64,000 nt of DNA, taken from NCBI GenBank assembly GCA_014529385.2, contig CM043964.1, forward strand, positions 4,522,997-4,586,996, read 5' to 3'. A program made the position numbers and the translations under genes. Of the stretch, positions 9,686 to 21,079 are shown one piece after another (within the stretch, counting starts at the first letter, position 1; each line of letters starts with the position of its first letter). Origin of the DNA: Adiantum capillus-veneris (lineage: Eukaryota > Streptophyta > Polypodiopsida > Polypodiales > Pteridaceae). The notes beneath the pieces are model-generated. The model made no database searches. It saw only the letters and a list, made by a program, of their open reading frames with translations, and was not told where the DNA came from.

Positions 9686-11487
9686 CTTTCAATAACAACC
9701 CTCCCACTATCAACCCACCACCTCACTAAATTCACTCTTATTTCCTCCAAACTCAAACCTCTCGTTTGCTCAAAAAATGACATCTCCTCCTCCCTTTTAA
9801 TGTTGTAGTAACTAGCTTTTAAAACTAGATACATGTCATCAATTGTCTGCAGGTCAAAGTATTTAAGGAGAATAGTCTCCTCCTCCTCCACATTTAAAGA
9901 TGAAACCTACGTAAACAAATAACTTACTACTATAAACAAAGGGTTTTATGAAAACAAAGTTTATATATATGATAACAAAAGAACTAAATATAAAAAAGAT
10001 GACAATTACTTCATCAAAATTTGGAACATACACATTCGATATGTCACTTGCAATGCATTTTTCATCCTTAAAAATTCAACAAAAATAGCTTATTATTAAC
10101 AAATTTGGATTATTTCTTACACATGTAAGTTAACTTTTAATACTACCTTTTTTTTCTTTTTAAGCTTTGCAATCTATTCACTAACCCCACAAACAAAATA
10201 TATAATCTTCTTGAAGAACTTTAACAAAAACTATGCACCTTATTCCATCGAGTACGAGTCAAAGAAAGAATATTAAAAACTTCATTGAAGTAGAAATTGT
10301 CACCGTTGTCTCTCTAGTACCTTTTTATGAAGCCTCATGATTATTTGCTTGACATGATGATGAAATAGAATCCACACTCTCATATATATCCCAACTAATG
10401 TTAAAAAAATATAAGCATATATGAGAATCTTTATGTGTAAAAACAGAACACATATGCCATTATTGGCATTAACTTCAATGGCATGTCACTCAAAAGACTT
10501 CCTCTTTGCTCTGGCATGGCTTTGACTCTCTTTACATTGCCATTTGATAACAATGCTCCAAAAGACAAAAAAGATCCTTCCACATTGTTTAAATTGAGGT
10601 CTTCAAACTGAAATTCCTATAGAAGACAAAAAAAAGTACACAAAAACTTTTTTATGATCGTTTAATTTTTATGTATCTATATTATTTGAGAAAAACATCT
10701 ACCTGATCCTGCAATGAAGATTCCATACTTTCGATTTTCTTCCACATAGAGAGTAAATCTTGTCTCTATAATGGATAAACCATTTCATAAGACTTCAATT
10801 TTAAACTTAGGAACATGAAAGTACTAATTTTTTTTCATAATTCTTGTAAAGACAATCAATTCATGAAGTTATGAAAAGGCTCACAATTTTCAATGAACCT
10901 TTTAAACCCGATGTGCCCTCAGCTTGATTTTGTGTCATCAACGGCATACAATCCACATGAGTCTTCTCTCCCACATCATCACATAATTTAGGGTTTGGGT
11001 CTACTAGCTCAATGCTAGACACCTATAGAAACACATAAGTAGGTAAACACATGGCATATACATCTAATATAGTAAACACATAGGTGTCTAGCTCAATGCT
11101 AGACACCTATAGAAACACATAAGTAAGTAAACACATGGCATATACGTCTAATATAGGCAACAAAGGTCAAAATATAAGTAGCATCTCTACAGTTCAAGCT
11201 TTCAATGCAACAATACCACCATTTTCATTTTTGCAGTGCCATGTGTCTTGAAAAGTAAGATGAGTTAAGTTAATTTCTTTCATAAGGACCCTATGAAGGC
11301 AAATATATTTATGCGTACAAAATATATACACACTTACATCATTAGTAGTCTTCTTCTTATCATATTTTCGATGCGATTGTGCATAGTCAGCACAAACTGA
11401 TAAATGTGTATCGCAAAGAGTGGAATATGATGAATTTCCGTGCTGATTAATACTAAGAACACCAAAGGTTTGGCTTGATGGATTCAT
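9686..11487 (-). CDS. Candidate seven-exon gene, product unrecognised
   Basis: Exons on the minus strand, 5' to 3': 11487-11338 (50 codons from an ATG), 11022-10885 (46), 10765-10703 (21), 10616-10452 (55), 10313-10239 (25), 10066-10010 (19) and 9906-9686 (73 plus 2 nt). Each is open in one frame. The first six have lengths divisible by three, so all joins stay in phase. Donors include GTAAGTG, GTGAGCC, GTAGATG, GTAATTG and GTAACTT; acceptors end TAG or AAG. The GTGTTC donor after exon 4 is weak, and no later exon was found. The product (about 290 residues) is hydrophilic with a short amphipathic helix in exon 3 and an acidic then W-rich last exon. It resembles no transposon protein I know. 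The start and both ends may be incomplete, and it could be a gene fragment. Confidence 0.45.
11005..11155 (-). repeat. Tandem 85-bp duplication covering a splice acceptor
   Basis: The segment from AGCTCAATGCTAGACACC to ATATA occurs at about 11005-11070 and again at 11090-11155. The first copy includes the 3' splice site and first bases of candidate exon 2. The second copy therefore puts a spare acceptor in the upstream intron. Confidence 0.8.
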
Positions 11488-11970
11488 GGCCTTGGTGCAC
11501 ACCCCCCCCCCCCTGGCGCACACACACACACACCCACACCCACATACACAGGCTTATGAGCAAAAACATAGGGTGTCTTTTAGCCATCATACTTCTAGTT
11601 GTGCACCTTACATAGATGGAGTGGTCTTACAATAATTGTTAGTCAGGTTTATGTTTACCAAAAAGCCCCTCTATGAACATTGTTAATGAGCATATACTTG
11701 TGGCCTTTGCATTTACATTATTCTTTAAGTGAACTAGCTACCTGAACACTCATTTGATACCAAAGAGGGACACTAAAGTGTCCTTTTCCAAGGATTTGAA
11801 TAAAAGGCCACTTGCATGTAAAAGATGTAATGGAAATGGACTATGAATGTTGAGAATAATGGAATTAAGAAAATTGTAGTGAGCATTTTTATGAGACTAC
11901 TTTAAGAAAATAGAGGGTGAACTTGATTAGAGGTAGCAACATAACCATTATACTTAATTAACTTGGCATG
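11488..11970. other. Intergenic stretch upstream of the candidate gene
   Basis: Contains a C12-type run near 11504-11515 and a CA tract (11517-11545). No gene was recognised. A promoter for the minus-strand candidate gene could lie here but no clear TATA element was seen. Confidence 0.4.
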
Positions 11971-12122
11971 TGTCAGGACACCGGCAAGGCCGGACTAGAT
12001 AAGGCAGGTCCGGGATAGGCGGTGTGGAACGGGGAGTCCAACTAGGGCAAAGAGCCAAGGGCATGCCTATATAAGGGTGGTTGGGTGGAGGACTCTTAGG
12101 CTCTAGTCACCCCTATCTTACA
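11971..12122 (+). repeat. Chromovirus 5' LTR
   Basis: 152 bp, TGTCAGG to CTTACA, unusually short for a plant Gypsy LTR. TATATAAG at about 12068 is the probable TATA box. It differs from the 3' copy at about ten positions by my count. Confidence 0.9.
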
Positions 12123-12135
12123 TTGGTATCAGAGC
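12123..12135 (+). promoter_or_regulatory. Primer-binding site (tRNA-iMet type)
   Basis: TTGGTATCAGAGC directly follows the LTR and matches the usual plant initiator-tRNA primer site TGGTATCAGAGC. Confidence 0.9.
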
Positions 12136-12921
12136 ATGGTCTATTTTAGGCAAGAGGGCGTGGAGCTTTTTGCATGCTCCTCTCTTTGAGGGCGTGAAGA
12201 GCCGCCTGCTAAGGGGGACGACGAGGTCCCACTGTGAGAGAAGCGCCACTTCTGTCAGGAGGGAGGCAACCTCGACCTCCGACAAATGCTGTGTGGCTTA
12301 GCTCGGCGAATGCGCGCTGCCTTGGGGAGCATTTTACGTCACTGGGGCGACGCCTAGAATGAAACGCGCGGGGAGCTCTCTCTCTCCCTCACCCTCGTGG
12401 CACTGCCATGGTCGCCATAGTCGTTTGCAGACGTTTTATTTCACATACAAGGTGCCCAAAGGCTTTGGCCTTGGGCAATTCATCCAAAAAAAACCTCAAG
12501 CTAGGGGGCGTGCCCACTCGGGCACACACCCCATACCCAAGCCAAGATGTTTGAAGGTGTTGGCAAGGCCGAAATCCGACACAAGCATAGGCAAGGGGCC
12601 ACCAAATTCTAGGTAAACTGTCCGAATGACAGAAAATGCAGAAGTTGATCGAAGTTAAAGTTTGATGGAGTTGAAGTTTTGGAAGAATATCTATTGCAAT
12701 TTCTTCCTTCGAGAGGATTCAGGCATCAACGACGTTTCAAGCAGTACAAACTTTTGGCGGCATCATCAAGCATAGTTGATTCAACTATCAAGAGCTTGCA
12801 GAGTTCCATATACGGTGGACTACCATCGATTTAGACGGAGTAAACACGGCTACTCTACTTTGCGAGTGCTCCCAATATCAGGTATATTTTCTAAGTACTT
12901 CTTTTACTGCACTGTGTAGCC
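12136..12921 (+). other. Chromovirus untranslated leader
   Basis: About 0.8 kb between primer site and the gag start codon. Several short frames, including one at 12359-12616, show no recognisable domain. A GC-richer part (12170-12400) precedes an AT-richer part. Confidence 0.6.
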
Positions 12922-14286
12922 ATGGATTCCGATATCAATATGACATTCAATTTTGAGCAAAGTACTCCTAATCCACTCAAGGAGAGTAACTGTATTGCTA
13001 TGGCAGCAGAAGATACTTATGAGTTTCTCGATATTCAAGAATTTCGTGCACTTCAGACACGCATGACCATCATGGATGAAAATTTTAAAGCTTTAAATGA
13101 AAATGTTACTAAACTTTCCACATTAGTAATTCAATTAATGCATCAGCAGTCTAAGAGTCCTGCTGACACTCACATGCATGAGCACATTGGCACACAAGGG
13201 CAAGGCCCAATTCATGATACATTGCATACTCTCAGTGTCAAAGAGGTGGATGACTTGTTAAAGAAATTTAAACCACTAGTCTTTAAGGGTGAAGATCGAG
13301 ACCGCAATAAGGATGCAGTGAACATCTTTCTCAGAAAATGGGATGGAATTTACGCCTTAAGGCGTACTCCGGATGCAGTTAGAGCTCTGCAGACGATCTT
13401 AACTCTGGAAGGCAAGGCCTACAAATGGTGGATGTATCTCAAGGAGAAGAACATCATACCACAGAGTTGGGCAGCCTTTGAAGCAATGTTTAGCAAGGCA
13501 TTTTTGCCTACTAATGAGGCCGATCGGAATTGGACGGCTTGGGATACATGTTCCATGCACCAATACCCATCACTCCTTGAATATATCTCTCACTATCGGG
13601 ATGTTATCCTCAAGTTGGAAGGCTTGGATACCTTTCAACAAGTACGAGGGTTCATACGAGGTTTGACACCCGAGCTTAAGAAGTATGTCAAGACCTAAGT
13701 CCCTAAAACACTTGAGGAAGCCATAGTGAAAGCACATATTTACGATGACCCTGATGTGAAGAAATTACATAATAGTAACATGCTTGCTAGTATACACGGT
13801 AATACAGACACGCAGTATGGACACAATAAAAGAAAATTTCTAGTTGCTAATTCAGATGCATCTAAAAAACCCAAGGGGTCCAGAGGTCCTCTTTCTCTTG
13901 AGGATTTTGATAAAGCCAAGAAAGAGAGGTTATGTTTTCAATGTTTAGGGAGAGGTCATGGCAAAAAGGATTGTCCCAAGAGGAAATCTGCTACTCAAGG
14001 GAAGGAGAAAGCAGTGCACACGGTGCAACTACTGCCTCTTGAGTCTTCCTCGAAATTCTCCACAGTGGAAGTAACACACACTGAGGTGGTGCATGAATGT
14101 TGTCTCACAGCTTCCATGTGGCAACAAACCTTTGGACCACATGAGTTAGTACGTATGCACGGATATCTGCAAGGGAACAAGGTGCGCATCTTGGTAGATG
14201 ATGGTGATACTCACAATTTCATTAATTATGGATTGGTGAAAAAGCTAAACTACCTCAAACTCTCAGTACCCACCGCTACAAGGTAG
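12922..14286 (+). pseudogene. Chromovirus gag with zinc knuckle and start of protease
   Basis: The ATG at 12922 leads into a gag capsid domain (roughly residues 115-250). A TAA at 13696-13698 interrupts, but the same frame continues at once, and the local sequence would suit CAA. The CX2CX4HX4C knuckle lies at 13933-13974. A protease start follows near 14185 with D-D-G in place of the usual D-S/T-G. The frame closes with TAG at 14284, after which a shift is needed. Role: virus-like particle protein and its processing enzyme. Confidence 0.85.
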
Positions 14287-15297
14287 CAATGATGAATGGA
14301 CATGATATTGAATATGGGATACTCAATGCAGAGCTGTTCCATTAGAAGTACAAGGGTACTCTACTTGTTTGGATTTTCAGGTTATGAACATGGAAAGGGT
14401 TGATGTGGTTCTTGGTAGGGAGTGATTGCATAGCCTAGGACCATCACTGAAGTGTAGCTATGAGCACAATAGCTTGATGTTTGAATCCCATGGCGCACAT
14501 GTGTTGTTGTTAGGAGAAAAGGATATACCTTCATCACCACTAATTTGTACCGCCGAGCTTATGAGGCTCGTTTCTGATAATGAAATAGATCAGGTTTTCT
14601 TGTGTTACTCACTGTCTCATTTTCTTTCTAACATTGAATGAGTTGAACATTCCTCAACGCCGCATGCTTCTCTCTCCTCTATTCCACTAATTGCTAATTC
14701 TAAACAGTTATTAAAAGAATTCCAAGATGTATTTCCTAATGATCTTCCACCAGGATTACCATCGACACGATCAATGCAACATAGCATTGACGTGGCTACA
14801 GGCTGTAAACCTGTTAGTAAACCACCCTATCGTATGAGTTACTCAGAGGCTGCTGAGGTGGAACGTCAGCTTGCTGACTACCTTAGCAGACGGTTTATAC
14901 AACCCGGTTCTTCACCATGGGCTTCGCCTATCCTTTTAGTGAAGAAAAAGGATGACAGTATGTGCATGTGCGTAGACTACCCGGGCTTAAATGCGGTTAC
15001 GGTTAAGAACAAATACCCATTGCCAAGAGTAGATGAGTTATTTGATAAGCTAACTCATGCTCGCATCTTTACGAAAATTGACTTGCGGTCAGGATATCAC
15101 CAAGTCCGTATTTGGATTGCCGATATACCTAAGACTGCCTTCTGAACACGGTTTGGACACTGCGAGTTTTTGGTGATGCCCTTTGGGTTAACCAATGCGC
15201 CCGCAACATTCATGACACTTATGGATAGTGTCTTGAAACCATATTGGGAAAATTTGTCATTGTTTTCCTCGATGACATCCTAGTCTATAGTGATTTT
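14287..15297 (+). pseudogene. Chromovirus protease end and N-terminal two thirds of reverse transcriptase
   Basis: The frame covers the protease C-terminus (V-L-G-R-E followed by TGA where Trp is normal, near 14418), a linker with a TGA at 14639, and RT from about 14770. RT shows the [10 protein letters not shown] core near 15070-15110, a TGA at 15143 where Arg is normal, the M-P-F-G-L-T-N-A-P block, and after a one-base shift the catalytic F-L-D-D (about 15268-15285). Coding stops at 15297 where the nested element is inserted. Confidence 0.88.
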
Positions 15298-15458
15298 TGT
15301 TGGAGCTATATATACCAACCCCTATGCTATATATAACTAGGAGTCCCCACTATATATATGTACTCAATGCGTGCTCTACACACACTTTGGGGTTTGCATA
15401 TGATGGTGTCTCCTCTCTGTCTTCTCATCTAACTGCACTCTTTGCTTCCAGTTCAACA
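15298..15458 (+). repeat. 5' LTR of the nested non-coding element
   Basis: 161 bp, TGTTGGAGC to TTCAACA, with TA-rich TATATATA motifs that may act as TATA boxes. A near-identical copy lies at 20028-20188. Confidence 0.93.
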
Positions 15459-15471
15459 TGGTATCAGAGCC
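15459..15471 (+). promoter_or_regulatory. Primer-binding site (tRNA-iMet type)
   Basis: TGGTATCAGAGCC begins on the first base after the LTR, the canonical arrangement for plant Copia and many Gypsy elements. Confidence 0.9.
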
Positions 15472-17598
15472 AATCTACATGCATTCTCTATCAAGATGGC
15501 TATGGAGAGCTCTTCGTTATGCTTCAAGCACAAAGATAAGTTTTACTTGTTTCTTCTTGATTGTCTATCTTGTCTTTAATTGTAGTTGTTTTTTTTTTTT
15601 CCTGAGTTGTAAGTTCAAGATGTAAAGATTGGTTGCAAGGCTTCAAGCCGAGATCATGGAAAAAGAAAGTGAGCCTACAAGAAATAAGCACAACAGAGGA
15701 GGGATCTTTTGAGAACCACAAATTAGGACTTATGTGATGGGAGTGTGCTTATCGCTATCAGAAATCTGTATCTCGGTGAATAAGGTCGAAGTCATGAGGA
15801 TAAATAAATAAATTGTATATTCTATCATGAGACTCAAGATCAGAACAGATCTAAACCTATAACGGTGGCGCTGTGCATTCTGCAAACTTCATAGAGCCAA
15901 AGTTAAAAAGAAAAAAAAAAAAAGCTTTTGTAAAGCCGTACGTAGCTTGCGCATCAATTTTTTGATTTGTACAGCCGTAAGTAGCATCCAAAAGAAGTGT
16001 TGCTGGTCGCTGTCGTTTTCTGTCCAAAATAGCCGACTAAACCTGACTGCAAGCTACCCTCGCATCTTCCATACTGGTATGGGTGGCAGCTGGTTGCAGC
16101 CATGTCTAGCTGCGGCCATGTCTAGCTACCCGTGAGCAAGAGTGGGGGCATTTTGAAATAACAAGCAGCCATGGTGCAGACTAGCTTCTGCTTACGAAAG
16201 GCTTAGAAAAGCTCAGCGCCAGCTTGCACAACATCTTTGCTATTTGTGGCGTCTGCACATGCTTTTTATTTTTATTTTTATTTTTCATAGACCGATTTAC
16301 CGCTGCCACCAATTAATTACAAAAAGCAGCGTTTGCTCATCCCGCTAGCCTGATTAGGCGCTATTTTAAGAAAATGCCTCGTCCTGCCTTATATATATGT
16401 TTTACAGTTGCATATCAAAGAAAGTGGTTTGATTGCAGCAGGCAGCTCTGAAGCACGCCTTCAACCAGAGGTAGCTCTGCTCGCTTATTCAACTTAGCAC
16501 CCCGACGCTTTTGACACCTTGTTGCATGCTACAAACTGCTAGGATCCGACCATCTTCCTAGCAAGCATATTGGCGGAATAAACTCTTCCTAGCTAGAAGA
16601 GAGGCTTCAAAGCAAGCTGCAGTCACTCATGTGTAGCGAGAAGCGTCGTGTCAATGCTGAAAGAAGGAAGCTGCAGTCGACGTGTAGCAAGAAGCCTCTC
16701 GTCTCAATGATGAAAACAAATAAAAGCCTAGTTGACACAGGTAGCCGAGTTCTGATATCCATGGGTCGTCCACTTTGTCAAACACAACTGCAAAACCAAT
16801 CTCTATGTTGCCTGTGTGTGGTTTGTCTGCTCTACACCCTATTGCGTAACTCTAGTGGATGGCTAAAGGCAGCACATGGTGATCAAGAGCCGAGACTAAA
16901 GCTCCTCGAAGACGAGTCAGTTGTCGACGCCATGCTTTAACACACTGCTGCCAAGAAGCAGCTCTTCCCAGGTTTCCCAGTGGTTACTATTCAAGCTAGC
17001 GCTAGCTAGAGTTACATTAGTAGTGTTATTGTTTGTGAGTGTATGCTGGTGTTGAACGTGACGAGAAAGATCAACCATGGTCTTTGCACACAAACCTACC
17101 CATCAAGAGTATGTTGCTGCCCAGTTTGTCGTATCTCCTATTAGCCCTTGACTGATGCCAGAATTAGATGCAGAGACGCGCACAGGCCGACTCAGAAATA
17201 ACGCGATAACTTCTTCTTAAAATAAGGTGATATCTTGAGTTTAGAATATTATTACCCTGTTCTTGCACCATATTATTCTATTTCCTTGTGCTATTTATAA
17301 CTTCCAAAAGTTGGGCAGGTTGATGTATAGAGTCGTCCTACTTTTATACGCACCTGTGTGGCTTTTATAGCCAAATAGCAATCAGTTACATAGCACTTTT
17401 GGCCTCACGTACGAGGCTAGAATGACAGTGTCAAGTGTAAGTTTAAGTGCAAAATCTTCAAAAATTTGACCCAAAAATAGGGAGAATTTCAAAAAAAAAA
17501 AAATCTTATTTTAATCTAGCTAATTTCTATAGCAAGGTTTCTTATTTATTAATGCGTTATGTCAAGATTTATGATACATGGCTATGTTCATCAATGTC

Positions 17599-17681
17599 AT
17601 AAGGATTTCTCAAGAAATGGTACATCAAGTTTGTCATTGATAAGGATTTCTCAAGAAATGGTACATCAAGTTTGTCATTGG
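17599..17681 (+). repeat. Tandem 41-bp duplication
   Basis: ATAAGGATTTCTCAAGAAATGG through TTTGTCATTG occurs twice back to back. A decayed third copy appears near 17826-17870. Confidence 0.8.
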
Positions 17682-19049
17682 CACCATGACGATAAAATTT
17701 CTCGTCTCATGAGAAGCATACAAAGGTATGAGGCAGGTTGTTTGACTAATACTGACATCAGGTTTTCTTATTTGCTAATGCTTCATGGCATGTTTTTACG
17801 ATGCAATACCACGTTCTCGATGCCATAATGATTTCTTAAGACATGGTACATTAGATTTGTTGTTGATACCATGGAGAGTTTCATGATGCCATGGTATGTG
17901 AGACCATGATGATTACATAATTTGAATTTGTCTAGGCCCCATCATGTTATGTCAACCTATCGAGCTTGCGGCATGTCGGATGATCTAGCATAGAGATTGA
18001 TGGAGATTGTGGCATTTCAAGATAGTAGCAGGTAGGCACGATTGATCAAAGTTGTGCAGGCAAGGACCAATTTAAGCGGCAATGTTCTGAGATGAGACTG
18101 CACACCTGGATTCAGGCGCAACAAATTTCACCTTTGTTCTCTACCTTGTAGCTACCTACCTTGACCTCGTTCTGCAAAAATTATTAGTAAGAGACTCGTG
18201 AGACCAAGGACCATGGCGGCGAAAAAAAATTTTAAAAAATAGAAGCTCATCGCTTTTGAGATTTGGAAGCTATGAGAACACGCGGTGGCAAAAGCAAAAG
18301 TGTGTGCCCTTTTTTTCACGATGATATTAGCACATCTCTAAAATCTAACTACTCTATATTTGAGTGATAACAAAATTAGAACGTCAATAATATACGGAGC
18401 AGTAACTTCATACAAGCACATGTTGTATAGAGACTCTATCTAGGGATCCCACGAGTATGGGCTATTATTAAAGCTACCTATGACCTACTGCACCAGCTTC
18501 GCCTTTGTCTCTTTAGGCCGCATCTTTGTCTCAATGTTTTATAGGGAATCGATGAAGCTTCTCTACTACTTCAGCTTTGTCTTTGCTTCTTGTGGTTGTG
18601 TCTTTATCTTGATGCATAAGGGGAATGGTCCTGCATGACAACGAGGCTTGGGTTTAGCGCATGGTAATCATAGTGGATGGTTCAATGCATGGTAATCATC
18701 GCAAATGGTTCAATATATCGTTATTATATTTCTTATTTTGGTGCTATTTCCTTTTATCATGCTCAAGTTTGCATATACTCTTGCGTATTATGATAAAGTC
18801 TCAACAAGTTACAGTATTTGGAGAAATATTATTCATGGTTCTTATCATGAAAATGTCATTTGATGTGCAACATTAATACATGATTCGTGCAATTTGACAC
18901 ATATGCATTTACTAATAATTTTCTTGATGGTATGATAGATTACCTCCAATCACTCACAAAGTTTATGTTGGAGCCTATTGTCGAGCTCAGTGCTATGCTT
19001 GTGATTATCATATCTCACCTTTCTAATCAGTATTAGTTCCTCGATATCT

Positions 19050-19545
19050 AATGGCACTGTGGTTGTTATCGTCTCAATGATCCCTCGTCGTCATGGTGCT
19101 ATCACTCTTCTCGTCTTATTACACCCTCGTGGTCATTACCATCATCGTCTTTGGTCCTATGAATATTATCGTCTTATTGCACCCTCGTCATCATTGGTGC
19201 TATGGTTGTTATTGCCTTATTGCACCATCATCGTCATTGGTTCTATGAATGTTATCGTCTTATTGAATACACCCTCATCATCAGTGGTGCTATGGGTGTT
19301 ATCGTCTTATTGCACCCTCGTCGTTATTGATGCTATGGTTTTTATCATCTTATTACACCCTCGTCATCATTGGTGCTATGGTTATTATCATTATCGTCTT
19401 ATTGAATACACCCTCGTCATCAGTGGTGCTATGGGTGTTATCGTCTTATTGCACCCTCGTCGTTATTGATGCTATGGTTTTTATCATCTTATTACACCCT
19501 CGTCATCATTGGTGCTATGGTTCTTATCATTCTTGTCATTAGGGA
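19050..19545 (+). repeat. Minisatellite in the nested element (unit about 48 bp)
   Basis: The phrases ATCGTCTTATTGCACCCTCG and TGGTGCTATGG alternate about ten times. Near-identical longer blocks (about 19255-19380 and 19395-19515) show a higher-order duplication. Its open frames reflect the repeat period, not a protein. Confidence 0.85.
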
Positions 19546-20027
19546 CTTGGCAGTTGTGACTATGCACCACTAGTGTTTCATAGCATTTATGTACAGTCTT
19601 AGTGCACATATGATTGCATCGACATAACATTTGTTTCTCTGTCGTCTCTAAAGAGGCATGGTGAACCGTCTCTTAGGACAATCTGATGTGATTATTTTTA
19701 ACCTTCACATTTTGCTATGTTTCTTGAGTTGATGTCATTTACAGGATAAAAGTCACGTCAAGCAGCATGTACAGGGGCTCAAAGATATTGAAGCTACTCA
19801 AAGATATTGAAGGATTTGCATCAATTCAATTATAGGGTTATTAAACTTCCAAAGACGCTTGAAAGCGCACAATGTATATTATGGAGTGATGTTGCTCCTA
19901 GAAAATAAATTTTGTAAACTTTGATAATTGTTAATGTAACAGTGCATGTATATGGTGTTGTGGATTTTTCCCTTGTTCCCCCAAGGGTTTTTTCATCCAC
20001 TGCTAGGGACTCCTATTTGAGTGGGGG

Positions 20028-20188
20028 TGTTGGAGCTATATATACCAACCCCTATGCTATATATAACTAGGAATCCCCACTATATATGTATACTCAGTGC
20101 GTGCTCTACACACACTTTGGGGTTTGCATATGATGGTGTCTCCTCTCTGTCTTCTCATCTAACTGCACTCTTTGCTTCCAGTTCAACA
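20028..20188 (+). repeat. 3' LTR of the nested non-coding element
   Basis: 161 bp, preceded by TTTGAGTGGGGG and followed by the ATTTT target duplicate at 20189-20193. Confidence 0.93.
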
Positions 20189-21079
20189 ATTTTGAAGAAG
20201 AGCACTTACAACATCTCAGGCAGGTGTTTGAGTTGTTACGTACAAACAAGTTATATGCCAAGGAATCTAAATGTGATTTTCCAAAAGATGAAATTCATTA
20301 TTTAGGGCATGTTATTTCAGCTCATGGCCTATACATGGATCAAATTAAAGTGGATACCATCAGAAAATGGCCTCCTCCTAAAAATCTGGAAGAATTACAG
20401 ATATTTTTAGGATTTGCAGGTTTTTACCGAAGGTTTGTTAAAAACTACGCTCAAATTGCTGTTCCTATGACGGATCAACTTAAAGGCAAAGGAAAAGCTT
20501 TTCAGTGGGGATCCACTCAAGAGCACAGTTTTGATACACTCAAGGATGCATTAGCTAGCTATAGTAGATCCTTTGAAACCATTCATTTTGGAAACGGATG
20601 CCAGTGATCGTGCTATTGGAGAAATCCTGTTACAAGATGGACGGCCGATTGCATTTGAAAGTAAGAAGCTTGATGCAGCTCAGCAGAATTATTCTGCTTA
20701 CGAACATGAACTCTATGCAATAGTGTCAGCCTTAAAAACATGGCGGCATTATGTGTATGGTGCTCAATTCGAGATTGAGTTTGACCATGAAAGAATCAAA
20801 TGGTTTACACAACAAACATATTTAAAGGGTCGAAAAGCCAGGTGGGCCGAGATCCTTCAGGAATATGACGCCAAGCTAAGGTATCGCAAAGGTCGATACA
20901 ATGTAGTGGCAGACGCTCTAAGTAGAATGCCAGAGATTAATTCGCTCTTGTTCATGGAACTTCGTAGTGAATTTTTAGATTCTCTCAAGGGCAACTATGA
21001 GCATGATGACACATATTCCAAAGTGTGGATCCATGTTCAAAAGAGGGATCCTTCTCACTCCAACGACGGTAGTGTATAG
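20189..21079 (+). pseudogene. Chromovirus reverse transcriptase C-terminus and RNase H
   Basis: The frame resumes right after the target duplicate with the RT thumb/connection (G-H-V-I-S and F-L-G-F-A-G-F-Y-R-R motifs). A frameshift near 20573 enters RNase H, whose first catalytic Asp lies in T-D-A-S-D and whose later D-A-L-S-R-M motif is near 20910. A TAG at 21077 ends the frame where Gln would fit. Role: cDNA synthesis and RNA removal. Confidence 0.88.

Larger units (their letters stand above)
15472..20016 (+). other. Non-coding interior of the nested element
   Basis: About 4.5 kb without gag, protease, RT, RNase H or integrase motifs. The longest frames are around 100-136 codons and look accidental; the 19059-19469 frame is the minisatellite. 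I found no captured host gene. Confidence 0.65.
15298..20188 (+). mobile_element. Nested non-coding LTR element (LARD-like) inside the chromovirus RT
   Basis: Two 161-bp LTRs (15298-15458, 20028-20188) begin TGTTGG and end CAACA. A TGGTATCAGAGCC primer site follows the first and a purine tract (20017-20027) precedes the second. ATTTT at 15293-15297 is repeated at 20189-20193 as the target duplication. Deleting element plus one duplicate joins the RT reading frame exactly. About four differences separate the LTRs. The 4.57-kb interior has no retroviral domain, so it depended on proteins in trans. LTR ends and primer site suggest a Copia-type helper. Confidence 0.93.

Noticed and set aside
9682-9891. 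69-codon minus-strand frame as a separate small gene
   Set aside because: It is the last exon of the candidate split gene; its upstream edge has an acceptor and the frame extends to 9906.
12359-12616. 85-codon frame in the chromovirus leader
   Set aside because: Low-complexity basic frame in an untranslated leader, with no homology visible.
16629-16940. 103-codon frame in the nested element as a captured gene
   Set aside because: No domain, no splice support and no sign of selection; it is within chance length for this composition.
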